The notes below the pieces were generated by a model. The model did not search any database and had not been told where the DNA came from. It saw nothing but the letters and a program-made list of their open reading frames with translations. Below are positions 34,352-48,158 of a DNA stretch of 64,000 bases, one piece after another. Origin of the DNA: Muricoccus harenae. GTDB lineage: Bacteria; Pseudomonadota; Alphaproteobacteria; Acetobacterales; Acetobacteraceae. The translations under genes were made by a program, and so were the position numbers. The stretch is from the NCBI RefSeq assembly GCF_009848505.1, contig NZ_WWDL01000018.1, positions 1 to 64,000 on the forward strand, given 5' to 3'. Numbering within the stretch: the stretch's first letter is position 1; each line of letters begins with the position of its first letter.

Positions 34352-35827
34352 TCAGAGAGCAGGCGCCAATTTCTCCCTCTTGCGCTGCACGGAAGAGGGG
34401 ATGCGCAGCGCGTCCCGGTACTTTGCGACGGTGCGCCGGGCGATATCCACGCCTTCGGCGCGAAGCCGTTCCACGATGGCGTCGTCCGACAGGACATCCG
34501 CCGGCGTTTCGGCATCCACCAAGTCGCGGATGCGGTGGCGGATGGCCTCGGCGCTGAAGCTTTCGCCACCGCGCGTGCCGGCGATGGCGGTGGTGAAGAA
34601 GTATTTCAGCTCCAGCGTGCCGCGCGGCGTCGCGATGTACTTGTTGGCAGTGACGCGGGAGACGGTGCTCTCGTGCATGCCCAGCTCATCCGCCACGTCG
34701 CGCAGGATCAGCGGGCGGAGGTGCCCGACGCCGTGCCGGAAGAAGGCCTCCTGCCGCCGCACGATCTCGGCGGCCACGCGCAGGATGGTGTTGGCGCGCT
34801 GTTCCAGGCTGCGGACCAGCCAATTGGCGGCCTGAAGCTTCTCGGCCAGGAAGGCGCGGTCCTCCTTGCTGCGGGCGCCGGTCTGGGCGGTGGCATGGAA
34901 GCCGCGGTTGACCAGGACGCGGGGCAGGGTCTCGGGGTTCAGCTCCAGCAGCCAGGTGCCGTCGGGCAGGCGGCGCATGAGCACATCCGGCACCACCAGC
35001 TGCGCGACCTCGCCCTCGGCGGAGGCGCCTGGCTTGGGGTTCAGGCGGCGGATCTCGGCCACCATGCCCGAGAGGTCCTCGGCATCCACGCCGCAGGCGT
35101 GGAGCAGGGCATGGGTGTCGCGGCGGGCGAGGAGCTCCAGATTGTCCAGCAGGGCCTGCATCGCGGGGTCCAGCCGGTTCAGCTCGGCGAGCTGCACGGC
35201 CAGGCATTCGCGCAGGTCGGCGCAGAAAAGGCCCGGCGGATCGAAGCGCTGCATGCGGGCGCGGATGGCGGAAACGGTTTCGGTTTCGCAGCCGAGCGCC
35301 TGGGCGATGGTGGCATCGGAAATGGGAAGCCGGCCGGCGGGGTCGAGCAGGGCGATCAGATGGCTCGCGATCAGCCGGTCGCGCGGGTGCCCGAAGGCGA
35401 GGCGGGCCTGCTCGGCCAGGAGTTCGCGCAGCGAGCGCGGGCGTTCGCCAGCGATCTCCTCCAGGCTGCGGCCCTCATCCTCCCAGGAATCGGCGCGGGC
35501 GCCGCGGGAGGAGGGGTAAAGGGCGTCGCCGCTTTCGTAGCTGGAGGACCAGTCGGCTTCGATAGGGCTGGCGGCGTCCTCGCCCATCAAGGGGGAGGAG
35601 GCGGCCTCGAAGGAGTCGCATTCCACCGCCACGGGGGCGGCGGGGGCGGTGCTCTCCTCGCGCTCCAGCATCGGGTTGCGCTCCAGCTCCTCCTCGACGA
35701 AGGCGGATACTTCGAGGTTGCTGGACTGGAGCAGCTTGATGGCTTGCCGCAGTTGCGGCGTCATCACCAGCTGCTGCGTCTGCCGGAAATCCAGCCTTGG
35801 GCCGAGCGAGACCATTTTAATGCGCAC
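34352..35827 (-). CDS. rpoN: RNA polymerase sigma-54 factor
   Basis: 491 residues from ATG 35827; MVSLGPRLDFRQTQ at 35815 is an alternative. Region I: LDFRQTQQLVMTPQLRQAIKLLQ, the Gln-rich activator-interaction helix. Region II is an acidic spacer (about 60-125). Region III: core-binding and DNA-binding helices, with the RpoN box ARRTVAKYRDALRIPSS near the end. It directs transcription from -24/-12 promoters with AAA+ activators. Downstream of lptB by 48 bases, upstream of hpf by 72. Confidence 0.94.
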   Translation of the reverse strand: MRIKMVSLGPRLDFRQTQQLVMTPQLRQAIKLLQSSNLEVSAFVEEELERNPMLEREESTAPAAPVAVECDSFEAASSPLMGEDAASPIEADWSSSYESGDALYPSSRGARADSWEDEGRSLEEIAGERPRSLRELLAEQARLAFGHPRDRLIASHLIALLDPAGRLPISDATIAQALGCETETVSAIRARMQRFDPPGLFCADLRECLAVQLAELNRLDPAMQALLDNLELLARRDTHALLHACGVDAEDLSGMVAEIRRLNPKPGASAEGEVAQLVVPDVLMRRLPDGTWLLELNPETLPRVLVNRGFHATAQTGARSKEDRAFLAEKLQAANWLVRSLEQRANTILRVAAEIVRRQEAFFRHGVGHLRPLILRDVADELGMHESTVSRVTANKYIATPRGTLELKYFFTTAIAGTRGGESFSAEAIRHRIRDLVDAETPADVLSDDAIVERLRAEGVDIARRTVAKYRDALRIPSSVQRKREKLAPAL

Positions 35828-35875
35828 GCGCCAGGTGCGGGCGCGGCCCTTCGTTCCTGAAAGGCCCGGTCCGGA

Positions 35876-36624
<749 letters not shown>

Positions 36625-36628
<4 letters not shown>

Positions 36629-37680
36629 CGTGCGCGTCCCTGGGCCGGGGCCGCGCTGTTGGCGCTGCCTTGCCCAGTGCTGCCCTGGTTGGAACGGTCC
36701 GAACCGGCCGGGGCGTTCTCCTGGCCGGAGTTGGGCAGGATGAGACCCTGCACGCGCTGTCCGGGGGCGGAGACGAGGCGGGAGATGCCGCTGCGGAGAT
36801 TCACGATGGCTTCCTGCCCCTGCAGCTGGTTCTGGCCCCGGGTAATGCGGACATTGCCCAGCACGCGGGCCATGCCGCTGACAGGGCTGTAGACGGCGCG
36901 GTCGCCACGCACGACCTCGGTCTCGGTGCGGATCTCGACATTGCCGAAGACCTCGACGCGGTCGAGCTTCGAGCCCTCGCCAGGCACGGGCTGGCGGCCG
37001 CCCCTGCCGGGTGCCGCGGCCGGTGCGGTGGGGGCGGTGCGGATAGCCGGACCAGCTGGCGTGGGGGGGCGGGCGGCAGCGGCCTGCACCGGGGGCGCGT
37101 TCTCCAGGAAATAGCCGACCAGCGTGTCGGCGCGGAGCTCCCGGTTCTCGCTGGTGGTCACATGCGCGGCGCCGCGCGCCACGGCCATGCGGCGCTGGGA
37201 CCAGTATTCCAGACTGTCGCGCGCCGTGATGACGTCGGTCGGGGTAGTGAGCTTCAGGTTGCCGCCGGTCAGGACCATGACGGCCTGATCCATGTCGTAG
37301 ACGGCCCGGTCGCCCTGCGCGCGGTCGGTCTGGGTGGCGATCCGGACATCGCCCTCGGCCTCAAGCCGCCAGATTTCGCCGCCGGACATGGGGCCGTTCT
37401 GGCCGGGCTGGGCGTCCGTGTTGCCCGCCGTCGCAGCCGCCTGGGCGCGGGGGCGGTAGCGGGCGATGAGGCGGGCGGCATCGATCGTCACGTTGTCGCG
37501 GACCGCGCGGGCATTGCCGCGCGCGACCACCACCTGCTCGTTCTGGCGCCATTCGATGCCGTCGGTGGCGGTTACCTCGACGGGCCCGCCGCCGGACATG
37601 TCGATCGGCTGCGCCCGGGCGGGGGTGCCGAGGGCGAGGGCCGCGAGGGCGAGGGCGCGAAGCAGCCGGGGCGGGGTCAC
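36625..37680 (-). CDS. lptA: LPS transport periplasmic protein LptA, enlarged
   Basis: 351 residues, well above the roughly 180-200 of E. coli LptA. Signal peptide (LLRALALAALALGTPARA, cleaved about residue 23). OstA-like beta-jellyroll strands appear twice: about residues 35-190 (VVARGNARAVRDNVTIDAARL, GDRAVYDMDQAVMVLTGG) and about 240-315 (DRVEVFGNVEIRTETEVVRGDRAVYSPVSGMA). Between them lies a Pro/Ala-rich linker (RPPTPAGPAIRTAPTAP, about 205-235) and a disordered tail. The periplasmic LPS bridge role is inferred from family and the lptC-lptA-lptB order. Confidence 0.9.
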
Positions 37681-38489
37681 TTGCCGCCCTCCAGCACCGC
37701 GCGGGCGCGGCCGGTGAAGACGACCACCGCACCGCGGTCCCGCAGCCGGAAGCCTTCCCCGGTGATGGTGCCGAAGGTGCCCTGGGCTGCGATGGGACGG
37801 TCGCCCTCCGCATTGCCGCCCTTCACGTCCACGCGTGCCTCCTGGGTCTCGATCAAGGTTCCGTCATCCTGCCAGATCGTCACGTCATCCTTGAGGTCGA
37901 GGATGTTGGCGTCGCGGTCGAAGCGGCCCTCGCGGCTTTCCACCAGAACCCAGCCGCCATTGTTCTGGGTCATGTCGCCGCGCGGCGCATCGAGGTCCAC
38001 GACATTGGTCTCGCCTTGTTGCGAGGCGATGAACGCCGTCACGTTGAAGGGGCGGCCCGTCTCGTCCACGCCCTGATAGCGAGGCTCCACCACGCGAATC
38101 GCCTCGGGCGTCACACGGCTGAGGCGGCGGAAGGAGAGGCGGGCGTTCTCGCCGGCCTGCTCGAATTCGGGCCAAAGCACGATGGTGGCGAGCAGCCCCA
38201 GCGCACCGAGAGGGAGCAGCACCTTCAGCAACTGCACCGCGACGCGGCGGCGGAGGATGGAGCCACGGGTGTAGTTGCGCCGGGCACGGGAGGGAACCGG
38301 GCGCTCGGCCCAATCCGTCACGACGCTGGTGGCGAGGTCCGGGGGTGCGCCGGGGGAGGCTTGCTGCACGGCGCCGCGGCCGCGACCCTCTGGGCCGCCG
38401 CTGGATGCGGCTTCGGCAGGCGATGGGGCTCGGGCGGTCACCCCCTTTGTATGGGGCCGGCCGACGAAGCGGTCAACGCAGTGCAGCAA
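37677..38489 (-). CDS. lptC: LPS export inner-membrane protein LptC
   Basis: 270 residues from ATG 38489, or 254 from GTG 38441 (VTARAPSPAEAAS). A long, disordered cytoplasmic N-terminus precedes one membrane helix (LLKVLLPLGALGLLATIVLWP, about 88-108), followed by the periplasmic OstA-like domain (FNVTAFIASQQGETN, LVESREGRFDRDANILDL). It hands LPS from LptBFG to LptA. Stop overlaps the lptA start (ATGA-type), so translation is likely coupled. Confidence 0.88.
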   Translation of the reverse strand: MLHCVDRFVGRPHTKGVTARAPSPAEAASSGGPEGRGRGAVQQASPGAPPDLATSVVTDWAERPVPSRARRNYTRGSILRRRVAVQLLKVLLPLGALGLLATIVLWPEFEQAGENARLSFRRLSRVTPEAIRVVEPRYQGVDETGRPFNVTAFIASQQGETNVVDLDAPRGDMTQNNGGWVLVESREGRFDRDANILDLKDDVTIWQDDGTLIETQEARVDVKGGNAEGDRPIAAQGTFGTITGEGFRLRDRGAVVVFTGRARAVLEGGK

Positions 38490-38529
38490 TGCTATCTATC
38501 AAGAATCGTGCCAGAAACCGGGGCGCTGG

Positions 38530-39180
38530 TCAGTGGGCGAAGACGTCCGGGTCCTCGTAGCCCAGCAGGTCCAGCGCGGCGCGGGTAGGGAGGAAGCGGA
38601 AGCACTCCTCGGCGAGGTCCAATCGGCCCTCGCGGCGCAGCAGGCCCTCAAGCCGTGCCCAGAGGGCGTGCAGGTGGAGGACGTCGGAGGCGGCATAGGC
38701 CAGCTGCTCGGGCGTCAGCTCCGGCGCGCCCCAGTCGCTGGTTTGCTGCTGCTTGGAAATCTCGACACCGAGCAGATCGCGGCAGAGGTCCTTCAATCCG
38801 TGGCGCTCCGTGAAGGTGCGGACGAGCTTGGCCGCGACCTTGGTGCAGCGGACCGGGGCGGCATCGATGCCGAGCTCACGGCGCAGAATGGCGAGGTCGA
38901 ACCGGGCGAAGTGGAACAGCTTCAGCGTGGCGGAGTCCGCCAGCAGCGCCTTGAGATTCGGACAGTCCACATGTCCGTTCACGCGCGGCGGACCGCCGAG
39001 ATGCGGGGGGCGGATCTGGACGCAATGCGCCGCGCCGTCGCCAGCCGAGAGCTGCACGAGGCAAAGGCGGTCCCGCTGCGGGTTCAGCCCCATCGTCTCG
39101 GTGTCGACGGCGATGACCGGACCGAGCGAGATTCCGGCCGGAAGGTCGTCCCGGTGGAGATGGATGGTGGCGCTGGGCAT
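38530..39180 (-). CDS. rnd: Ribonuclease D
   Basis: 216 residues from ATG 39180 (MPSATIHLHRDDLP). DEDDy exonuclease: VIAVDTETMGLNP (DxE), LKLFHFARFDLAIL (second Asp) and the C-terminal YAASDVLHLH (YxxxD). The protein lacks HRDC domains, matching the short form found just before lptC in alphaproteobacteria. Processes 3' ends of stable RNAs. Forms the head of the rnd-lptC-lptA-lptB-rpoN-hpf cluster. Confidence 0.9.
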   Translation of the reverse strand: MPSATIHLHRDDLPAGISLGPVIAVDTETMGLNPQRDRLCLVQLSAGDGAAHCVQIRPPHLGGPPRVNGHVDCPNLKALLADSATLKLFHFARFDLAILRRELGIDAAPVRCTKVAAKLVRTFTERHGLKDLCRDLLGVEISKQQQTSDWGAPELTPEQLAYAASDVLHLHALWARLEGLLRREGRLDLAEECFRFLPTRAALDLLGYEDPDVFAH

Positions 39181-39268
39181 GAAGACGGTGGTTCCCAATG
39201 GGGTGCTCCACCTTGTCAGGGCCCCCGTGGAAGTAGGGGGTTCAGAAGCCGGCCATCGGACCGGGTGA

Positions 39269-39355
39269 TGGTGCCCAGGAAAGGACTCGAACCTTCACAA
39301 CCTTGCGGTCACAGGTACCTGAAACCTGCGCGTCTACCAATTCCGCCACCTGGGC
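39269..39355 (-). tRNA. tRNA-Leu (anticodon CAG)
   Basis: On the minus strand, acceptor GCCCAGG (starting at 39355) pairs with CCTGGGC (ending at 39273), then A and an encoded CCA (39271-39269). The anticodon arm CAGGT/ACCTG encloses the loop TTCAGGT, anticodon CAG. A long variable arm and T-arm GGTTCGAGTCC are typical of class II tRNA-Leu. Length 87 with CCA. Confidence 0.96.
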
Positions 39356-39495
39356 AAGGGGGCCGGCCGCCTCCGTCTTCGTGGCGGCGTGGAGCGGGCT
39401 TCTATGGGGGGGCGGGGCAGCCGTCAAGGCGCCTTTCGGCAGAATTCGGCGGGTGGTGCGAAGGCGGGCCGACCACCGTCATTTGCGCCCGTCGT

Positions 39496-39523
39496 TTGCG
39501 CTGGGCGGGGCGGGGCCTAGATT
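39496..39523 (+). promoter_or_regulatory. Predicted promoter of the NDUFA9-like gene
   Basis: TTGCGC (39496-39501), a 16-base spacer and TAGATT (39518-39523), shared with the 6S RNA promoter core CCTAGATTG. It lies 33 bases before ATG 39557. Confidence 0.5.
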
Positions 39524-39556
39524 GCATGCGAGGCTTGAAAATCCGGGAGACAGGCG

Positions 39557-40501
39557 ATGGCGCGGCGTGTGGCGGTGGTGTTCGGCGGAACCGGGTTCAT
39601 CGGGCGCCATGTCGTGCAGCGCCTGGCCAAGCGCGACTTCGTGGTGCGCGTGGTGTCGCGCGGCACGGAATCGGCCCGGCTGCTGATGACCCAGGGGATG
39701 GTCGGGCAGATCGTGCCGCTCGGCGCCGGCAAGCTCGACGATGCCACCCTGGCCCGATCCGTGGAGGGGGCCGAGCTGGTGGTGAACCTGATCGGCATCC
39801 TGGCGGAGCGGCGCTCAGGGGATTTCGCGCGAATCCATGGTGAGCTTCCTGGGCGGATCGCGCGGGCCAGCGCAGCGGCCGGGGTGCGGCACCTGGTGCA
39901 TGTCTCGGCGCTCGGGGCGGGGGCTGGTTCCGAGAGCCTTTATGCGCGGAGCAAGGCGCAGGGGGAGGAGGCGGTGCGTGCAGCCTTTCCGGCGGCGACC
40001 ATCCTGCGCCCCTCCATCGTCTTCGGGCCGGAGGATTCCTTCTTCAACCGCTTCGCCGGCATGGCGCGTGTGTTGCCGGTGCTGCCGCTGGTGGGCGGCG
40101 GAACGCGGTTCCAGCCGGTCTATGTGGGTGATGTCGCCGATGCGGTGGTGGCGGTGCTGGACCGGCCGGAGGCGGCGGGACGGACCTATGAGCTGGCGGG
40201 GCCGCGGGCAGCCAGCTTCCGCTCTCTGATGGAATACATGCTGGAGGTGATCGGCCGCCGCCGGCGGATCTTGGAGCTTCCGGAGGGGCTGGCACGTTTC
40301 CAGGCTGGGCTGACCTCCTGGATGCCAAATCCCCCGCTGACGCGCGACCAGCTGATCCTGCTGAAGACCGACAATGTGCCGGCGGGGGATGCGCCGGGAC
40401 TGCGGGAGCTGGGAACAGAGCCGACGCCGATGGAGCTGGTGGTCCCGACCTATCTCTCCCGCTTCCGGGTCGGAGGGCGCCGGACAATGGCTGCGGCATG
40501 A
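39557..40501 (+). CDS. Complex I NDUFA9-like NAD(P)-binding protein
   Basis: 314 residues with GGGAGAC before ATG 39557. Atypical short-chain dehydrogenase: VAVVFGGTGFIGRHVVQRL is the nucleotide-binding motif; VSALGAGAGSESLYARSKAQGEE has the SxxK-like pattern instead of a strict YxxxK; RFQPVYVGDVADAVVAVL is strongly typical. Homologous to the mitochondrial complex I assembly factor/subunit NDUFA9. The Nuo cluster itself is not in this window, so the link to complex I is by homology only. Confidence 0.85.
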   Translation: MARRVAVVFGGTGFIGRHVVQRLAKRDFVVRVVSRGTESARLLMTQGMVGQIVPLGAGKLDDATLARSVEGAELVVNLIGILAERRSGDFARIHGELPGRIARASAAAGVRHLVHVSALGAGAGSESLYARSKAQGEEAVRAAFPAATILRPSIVFGPEDSFFNRFAGMARVLPVLPLVGGGTRFQPVYVGDVADAVVAVLDRPEAAGRTYELAGPRAASFRSLMEYMLEVIGRRRRILELPEGLARFQAGLTSWMPNPPLTRDQLILLKTDNVPAGDAPGLRELGTEPTPMELVVPTYLSRFRVGGRRTMAAA

Positions 40502-40702
40502 AAGGTCCGGAACGGCCACATGTTTTGGTGTTGATAGCGGATTGCAGGCAGAGTTTTCGGTCAGGGTTGGTTTTTACGGCAGCTATACTGACTTAATGGC
40601 CGTTTTGAACTCGCACGGGCTGGTCCGCTATGGCACAAGGCGCTCCCCGCCGGGTTTTGATGCCCTGCGGGACCGTTCCAGACTTGCAAGGACCGCCGCG
40701 CC

Positions 40703-42139
40703 ATGGCCGAGCGCATGCTGCAATTCGTCCGTCTTTCCCAGCAGACGCCGGAGAAGCGTGAGGCGACCATCCGTCGCGAGGATTTCGACGAGATCTACGC
40801 CCGCTTCGATCCGGCGCGTGCATCCGAGCAGGCTAGCCGCTGCAGCCAATGCGGCATTCCCTTCTGCTCCGTGCATTGCCCGTTGCAGCAGAACATCCCT
40901 GACTGGCTGAAGCTGACGGCCGAAGGGCGGCTGGAGGAGGCCTATGAGGTCAATTCCGCCACCAACACCTTCCCCGAGATCTGCGGCCGCGTCTGCCCGC
41001 AGGACCGGCTTTGCGAGGGCAACTGCGTCATCGAGAAGGGCTTCGAGGCCGTCACGATCGGCGCGGTGGAGCGCTATATCAACGACACCGCCTGGGATAA
41101 GGGCTGGGTGAAGCCGCCGAAGCCGCCGCGTGAGCTGGAGCATTCGGTGGGCATCATCGGCGCGGGCCCCGCGGGGCTGGCGGCGGCGGAGCGGCTGCGC
41201 AGCATCGGCTGGCAGGTGCATGTCTATGACCGCTACGACCGCGCCGGCGGGCTGATGATCTATGGCATCCCCAACTTCAAGCTGGAGAAGGATGTCATCA
41301 CGCGCCGCACCGCGCAGTTCGCGGAGGGCGGCATCCATTTCCACATGAACTGCGAGATCGGGCGCGACGTGACCGTCGCGGAGCTGCGCGAGAAGCATGA
41401 TGCGGTGCTGATCGCGACCGGCGTGTACAAGGCGCGCGATATCGAGGTACCGGGCTCGCATCTCGACGGTGTGGTTCCGGCGATGTCCTTCCTCACCGCC
41501 TCCAACCGCAAGGGGCTGGGCGACGCGGTGCCGGAGTTCGAGAGCGGGGCACTGAACGCGGCCGGAAAGCGCGTGGTGGTGATCGGAGGCGGCGACACGG
41601 CGATGGACTGCCTGCGCACCTCGATTCGCCAGGGCGCGGCCTCCGTCACCTGCCTCTATCGCCGCGACAAGGCGAACATGCCGGGCTCGATGCGCGAGGT
41701 TTCCAATGCGGAAGAGGAGGGCGTGCGCTTCGCCTGGCTTTCCGCACCGGAAGGCTTCGAGGGCGAGGGTTCCGTCACGGGCGTGCGCGTGACGAAGATG
41801 CATCTCGGCCTGCCGGATGCGACGGGGCGACAGCAGGTGGATCCGCTCCCGGGCAGCTCCTTCGTGGAGCCGGCGGATCTGGTGATCAAGGCGCTGGGCT
41901 TCGACCCCGAGGACCTGCCGACCATGTTCGGCGAGCCGGGGCTGAAGGTTTCCCGCTGGGGCACTCTGGGTGTGGACCGGCGCAGCATGATGACGAGCCT
42001 GCCGGGCGTCTTCGCCGCGGGCGACATCGTGCGCGGCGCCTCTCTGGTGGTGTGGGCGATCCGGGACGGGCGCGATGTCGCGGACCGCATCGCGGAATAT
42101 GTCCAGGCGCGGGATTCCGTGCCGCAGGCGGCTGAGTGA
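40703..42139 (+). CDS. gltD: Glutamate synthase small subunit
   Basis: 478 residues. The GltD beta subunit supplies electrons from NADPH through FAD. N-terminal Cys clusters CSQCGIPFCSVHCPLQ and CGRVCPQDRLCEGNC (about 45-115) bind two [4Fe-4S]; VGIIGAGPAGLAAAERL binds FAD; VVVIGGGDTAMDC binds NADPH; GVFAAGDIVRG near the C-terminus is also FAD-binding. A candidate -10 (TATACT 40584-40589) lies upstream. The stop overlaps a GTG at 42136, but the real gltB start is 42154. Confidence 0.94.
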   Translation: MAERMLQFVRLSQQTPEKREATIRREDFDEIYARFDPARASEQASRCSQCGIPFCSVHCPLQQNIPDWLKLTAEGRLEEAYEVNSATNTFPEICGRVCPQDRLCEGNCVIEKGFEAVTIGAVERYINDTAWDKGWVKPPKPPRELEHSVGIIGAGPAGLAAAERLRSIGWQVHVYDRYDRAGGLMIYGIPNFKLEKDVITRRTAQFAEGGIHFHMNCEIGRDVTVAELREKHDAVLIATGVYKARDIEVPGSHLDGVVPAMSFLTASNRKGLGDAVPEFESGALNAAGKRVVVIGGGDTAMDCLRTSIRQGAASVTCLYRRDKANMPGSMREVSNAEEEGVRFAWLSAPEGFEGEGSVTGVRVTKMHLGLPDATGRQQVDPLPGSSFVEPADLVIKALGFDPEDLPTMFGEPGLKVSRWGTLGVDRRSMMTSLPGVFAAGDIVRGASLVVWAIRDGRDVADRIAEYVQARDSVPQAAE

Positions 42140-42153
42140 GCGGAGGAAGCAGC

Positions 42154-46671
<4,518 letters not shown>

Positions 46672-46679
46672 GGCTTCCT

Positions 46680-46706
46680 GGCCGCCGCCCTGGTTACGCG
46701 GCGGCC
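46680..46706 (+). terminator. Hairpin at the gltB end, possible terminator
   Basis: GGCCGCCGC (46680-46688) pairs perfectly with GCGGCGGCC (46698-46706) just after the gltB stop. No T run follows. It overlaps the end of the convergent cyclase-like gene, so it may act on both transcripts. Confidence 0.45.
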
Positions 46707-47392
46707 GGATTGCCTCCGGGCTTGGCGGCATAGGTGAAGTTGCCGCTGCCGTCATAGGGCCAGTGCAGGACGTAGCGGCCGTAATAGGCCTGGCAGGCCG
46801 CCATGCCGTCGAGATAGGTGGCCTCACCTTCGCGGAAGGCGGCGAAGCGGGTTTCGGCTGTCACGCCGGGGTGCTTCTTGCCGATGGGCGGCGTGAAGTC
46901 GTCCTGCGCGCCGTGCTGCAGCTTGCTGCGCAGCACGGTGTTGAGCAGGCGCACGGCATCCCGCGCGGCCTTGCTCCAGGCGCCGCGTTCGGCGCCGGGG
47001 GTGAGGGCCGAGGCGAAGAGTTTTTCATAGCCGCCCGGGCCCTTCCGCCACAGGCTCATCAGGTCATAGTCGGAGACGAACATGCGGCCGGTCTCCGGAT
47101 GGACGCCGATGCCGCTTTCGCCGGACTTGACGGTGCGGCCGGCGCTGTCATGGCCATCGGCCCAGCGCTTGGGCGGCAATTCGCCCTGGAAGGCGACGGC
47201 GCCGCGCTTGGGGCAGCGCATCACCACTAGCAGCCCCTGCCTCCGGGTCACCAGACGGAAGGCTGCCACGTCCTCGGGAGCCAGGTCGCTCCGCTTGGCG
47301 AAGCGCAGGTCATCGTCGCCCACCCCGGCACGGCCGGCATCGCGCAACCTCGCGAAGACGGCGGCTTCGGCGATGGAGACTTTGAGGGTCAT
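46694..47392 (-). CDS. Edema-factor-like (class II) nucleotidyl cyclase candidate
   Basis: 232 residues with no signal peptide or membrane segment. Several short motifs match the catalytic core of edema factor, CyaA and ExoY: LLVVMRCPKR (R59, like the EF R329 region); RTVKSGESGIGVHP (K89, like the catalytic lysine of KSSDWGP); SDYDLMSLW (D108 and D110, the metal-binding DxD); and AVRLLNTVLRSKLQHGAQDDF (H160 and D164/D165, like HGTEQDN). The order of motifs agrees, but the roughly 108 residues between DxD and HG in CyaA shrink to about 50 here and no calmodulin- or actin-binding part remains. A compact cyclase (cAMP or another cyclic nucleotide) is inferred; activity is unproven and the match is by eye. 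Confidence 0.6.
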   Translation of the reverse strand: MTLKVSIAEAAVFARLRDAGRAGVGDDDLRFAKRSDLAPEDVAAFRLVTRRQGLLVVMRCPKRGAVAFQGELPPKRWADGHDSAGRTVKSGESGIGVHPETGRMFVSDYDLMSLWRKGPGGYEKLFASALTPGAERGAWSKAARDAVRLLNTVLRSKLQHGAQDDFTPPIGKKHPGVTAETRFAAFREGEATYLDGMAACQAYYGRYVLHWPYDGSGNFTYAAKPGGNPAAA

Positions 47393-47480
47393 GATCGTTT
47401 CTCCTTCAGACCATATTAGCCTTGCGCAATGCGGGCGCCAACGCTTGCGCGGGCCGACAGGGCTGGCATAAGCCGCCGCC

Positions 47481-48149
47481 GTGCGTATCCTCCATCACCT
47501 CCCGCTCTCCCCCGCCTGCCGAAAGGTGCGCCTGGCGCTTCATGAGAAGCGTATCCCCTTCGAGCTGCATGCGGAGCGGATCTGGGAGCGCCGGGAAGAG
47601 TTCCTGGCGATGAATCCCGCCTGCACCGTGCCGGTGCTGGAGGAGGAGAACGGGCTGGTCGTCGCGGACAGCTACGCGATCTGCGAGTATCTCGACGAGG
47701 CCTATCCCGATATGCCGCTGCTCGGCCGCACCCATGCGGAGCGGGCCGAGGTGCGGCGGCTGGTCGCCTGGTTCGATGACAAGTTCGAGCGCGAGGTGAC
47801 GCGCAACCTGTATTACGAGAAGCAGCTGAAGCGCGTTCTTGGCCGCGGCAACCCAGATGCGGGGGCACTGCGCGCCGGCTATGCCAATATCAAGCCGCAT
47901 CTGGAATATATCGGCTGGCTGGCCGAGACGCGGGCCTGGCTGGCGGGCGGGCAGATCTCGCTGGCCGACCTTGCCGCGGCGGCGCATCTCTCCTGCCTGG
48001 ATTATATCGGCGATGTCGATTGGTCGCTGAATGATGCGGTGAAGGACTGGTATGCGCGGGTGAAGTCGCGCCCGGCCTTTCGCTCGATTCTGGCGGACCG
48101 GGTCAGCGGGCAAACGCCGCCGGCACATTACGCCGACCTGGATTTTTAG
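47481..48149 (+). CDS. fzlA: FzlA, GST-fold FtsZ-binding division protein
   Basis: 222 residues from GTG 47481. It has a glutathione S-transferase fold (N-terminal thioredoxin-like part LPLSPACRKVRLALHEKRIPF, C-terminal helical part) and the FzlA-specific stretches YYEKQLKRVLGRGNPDAG, LAAAAHLSCLDYIGDVDW and VKSRPAFRSILADRVSG. In Caulobacter FzlA bends FtsZ filaments and is essential for constriction. Divergent from the cyclase candidate with 88 bases between the starts, so they might share control. Confidence 0.88.
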   Translation: MRILHHLPLSPACRKVRLALHEKRIPFELHAERIWERREEFLAMNPACTVPVLEEENGLVVADSYAICEYLDEAYPDMPLLGRTHAERAEVRRLVAWFDDKFEREVTRNLYYEKQLKRVLGRGNPDAGALRAGYANIKPHLEYIGWLAETRAWLAGGQISLADLAAAAHLSCLDYIGDVDWSLNDAVKDWYARVKSRPAFRSILADRVSGQTPPAHYADLDF

Positions 48150-48158
48150 GAGCGGGCT

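Noticed and set aside
40502-40702. TGGCAC-like sequence considered as a sigma-54 (NtrC) promoter for gltD
   Set aside because: The -24 part fits, but the -12 TTGC is missing at the right distance. Only a weak sigma-70-like -10 remains.
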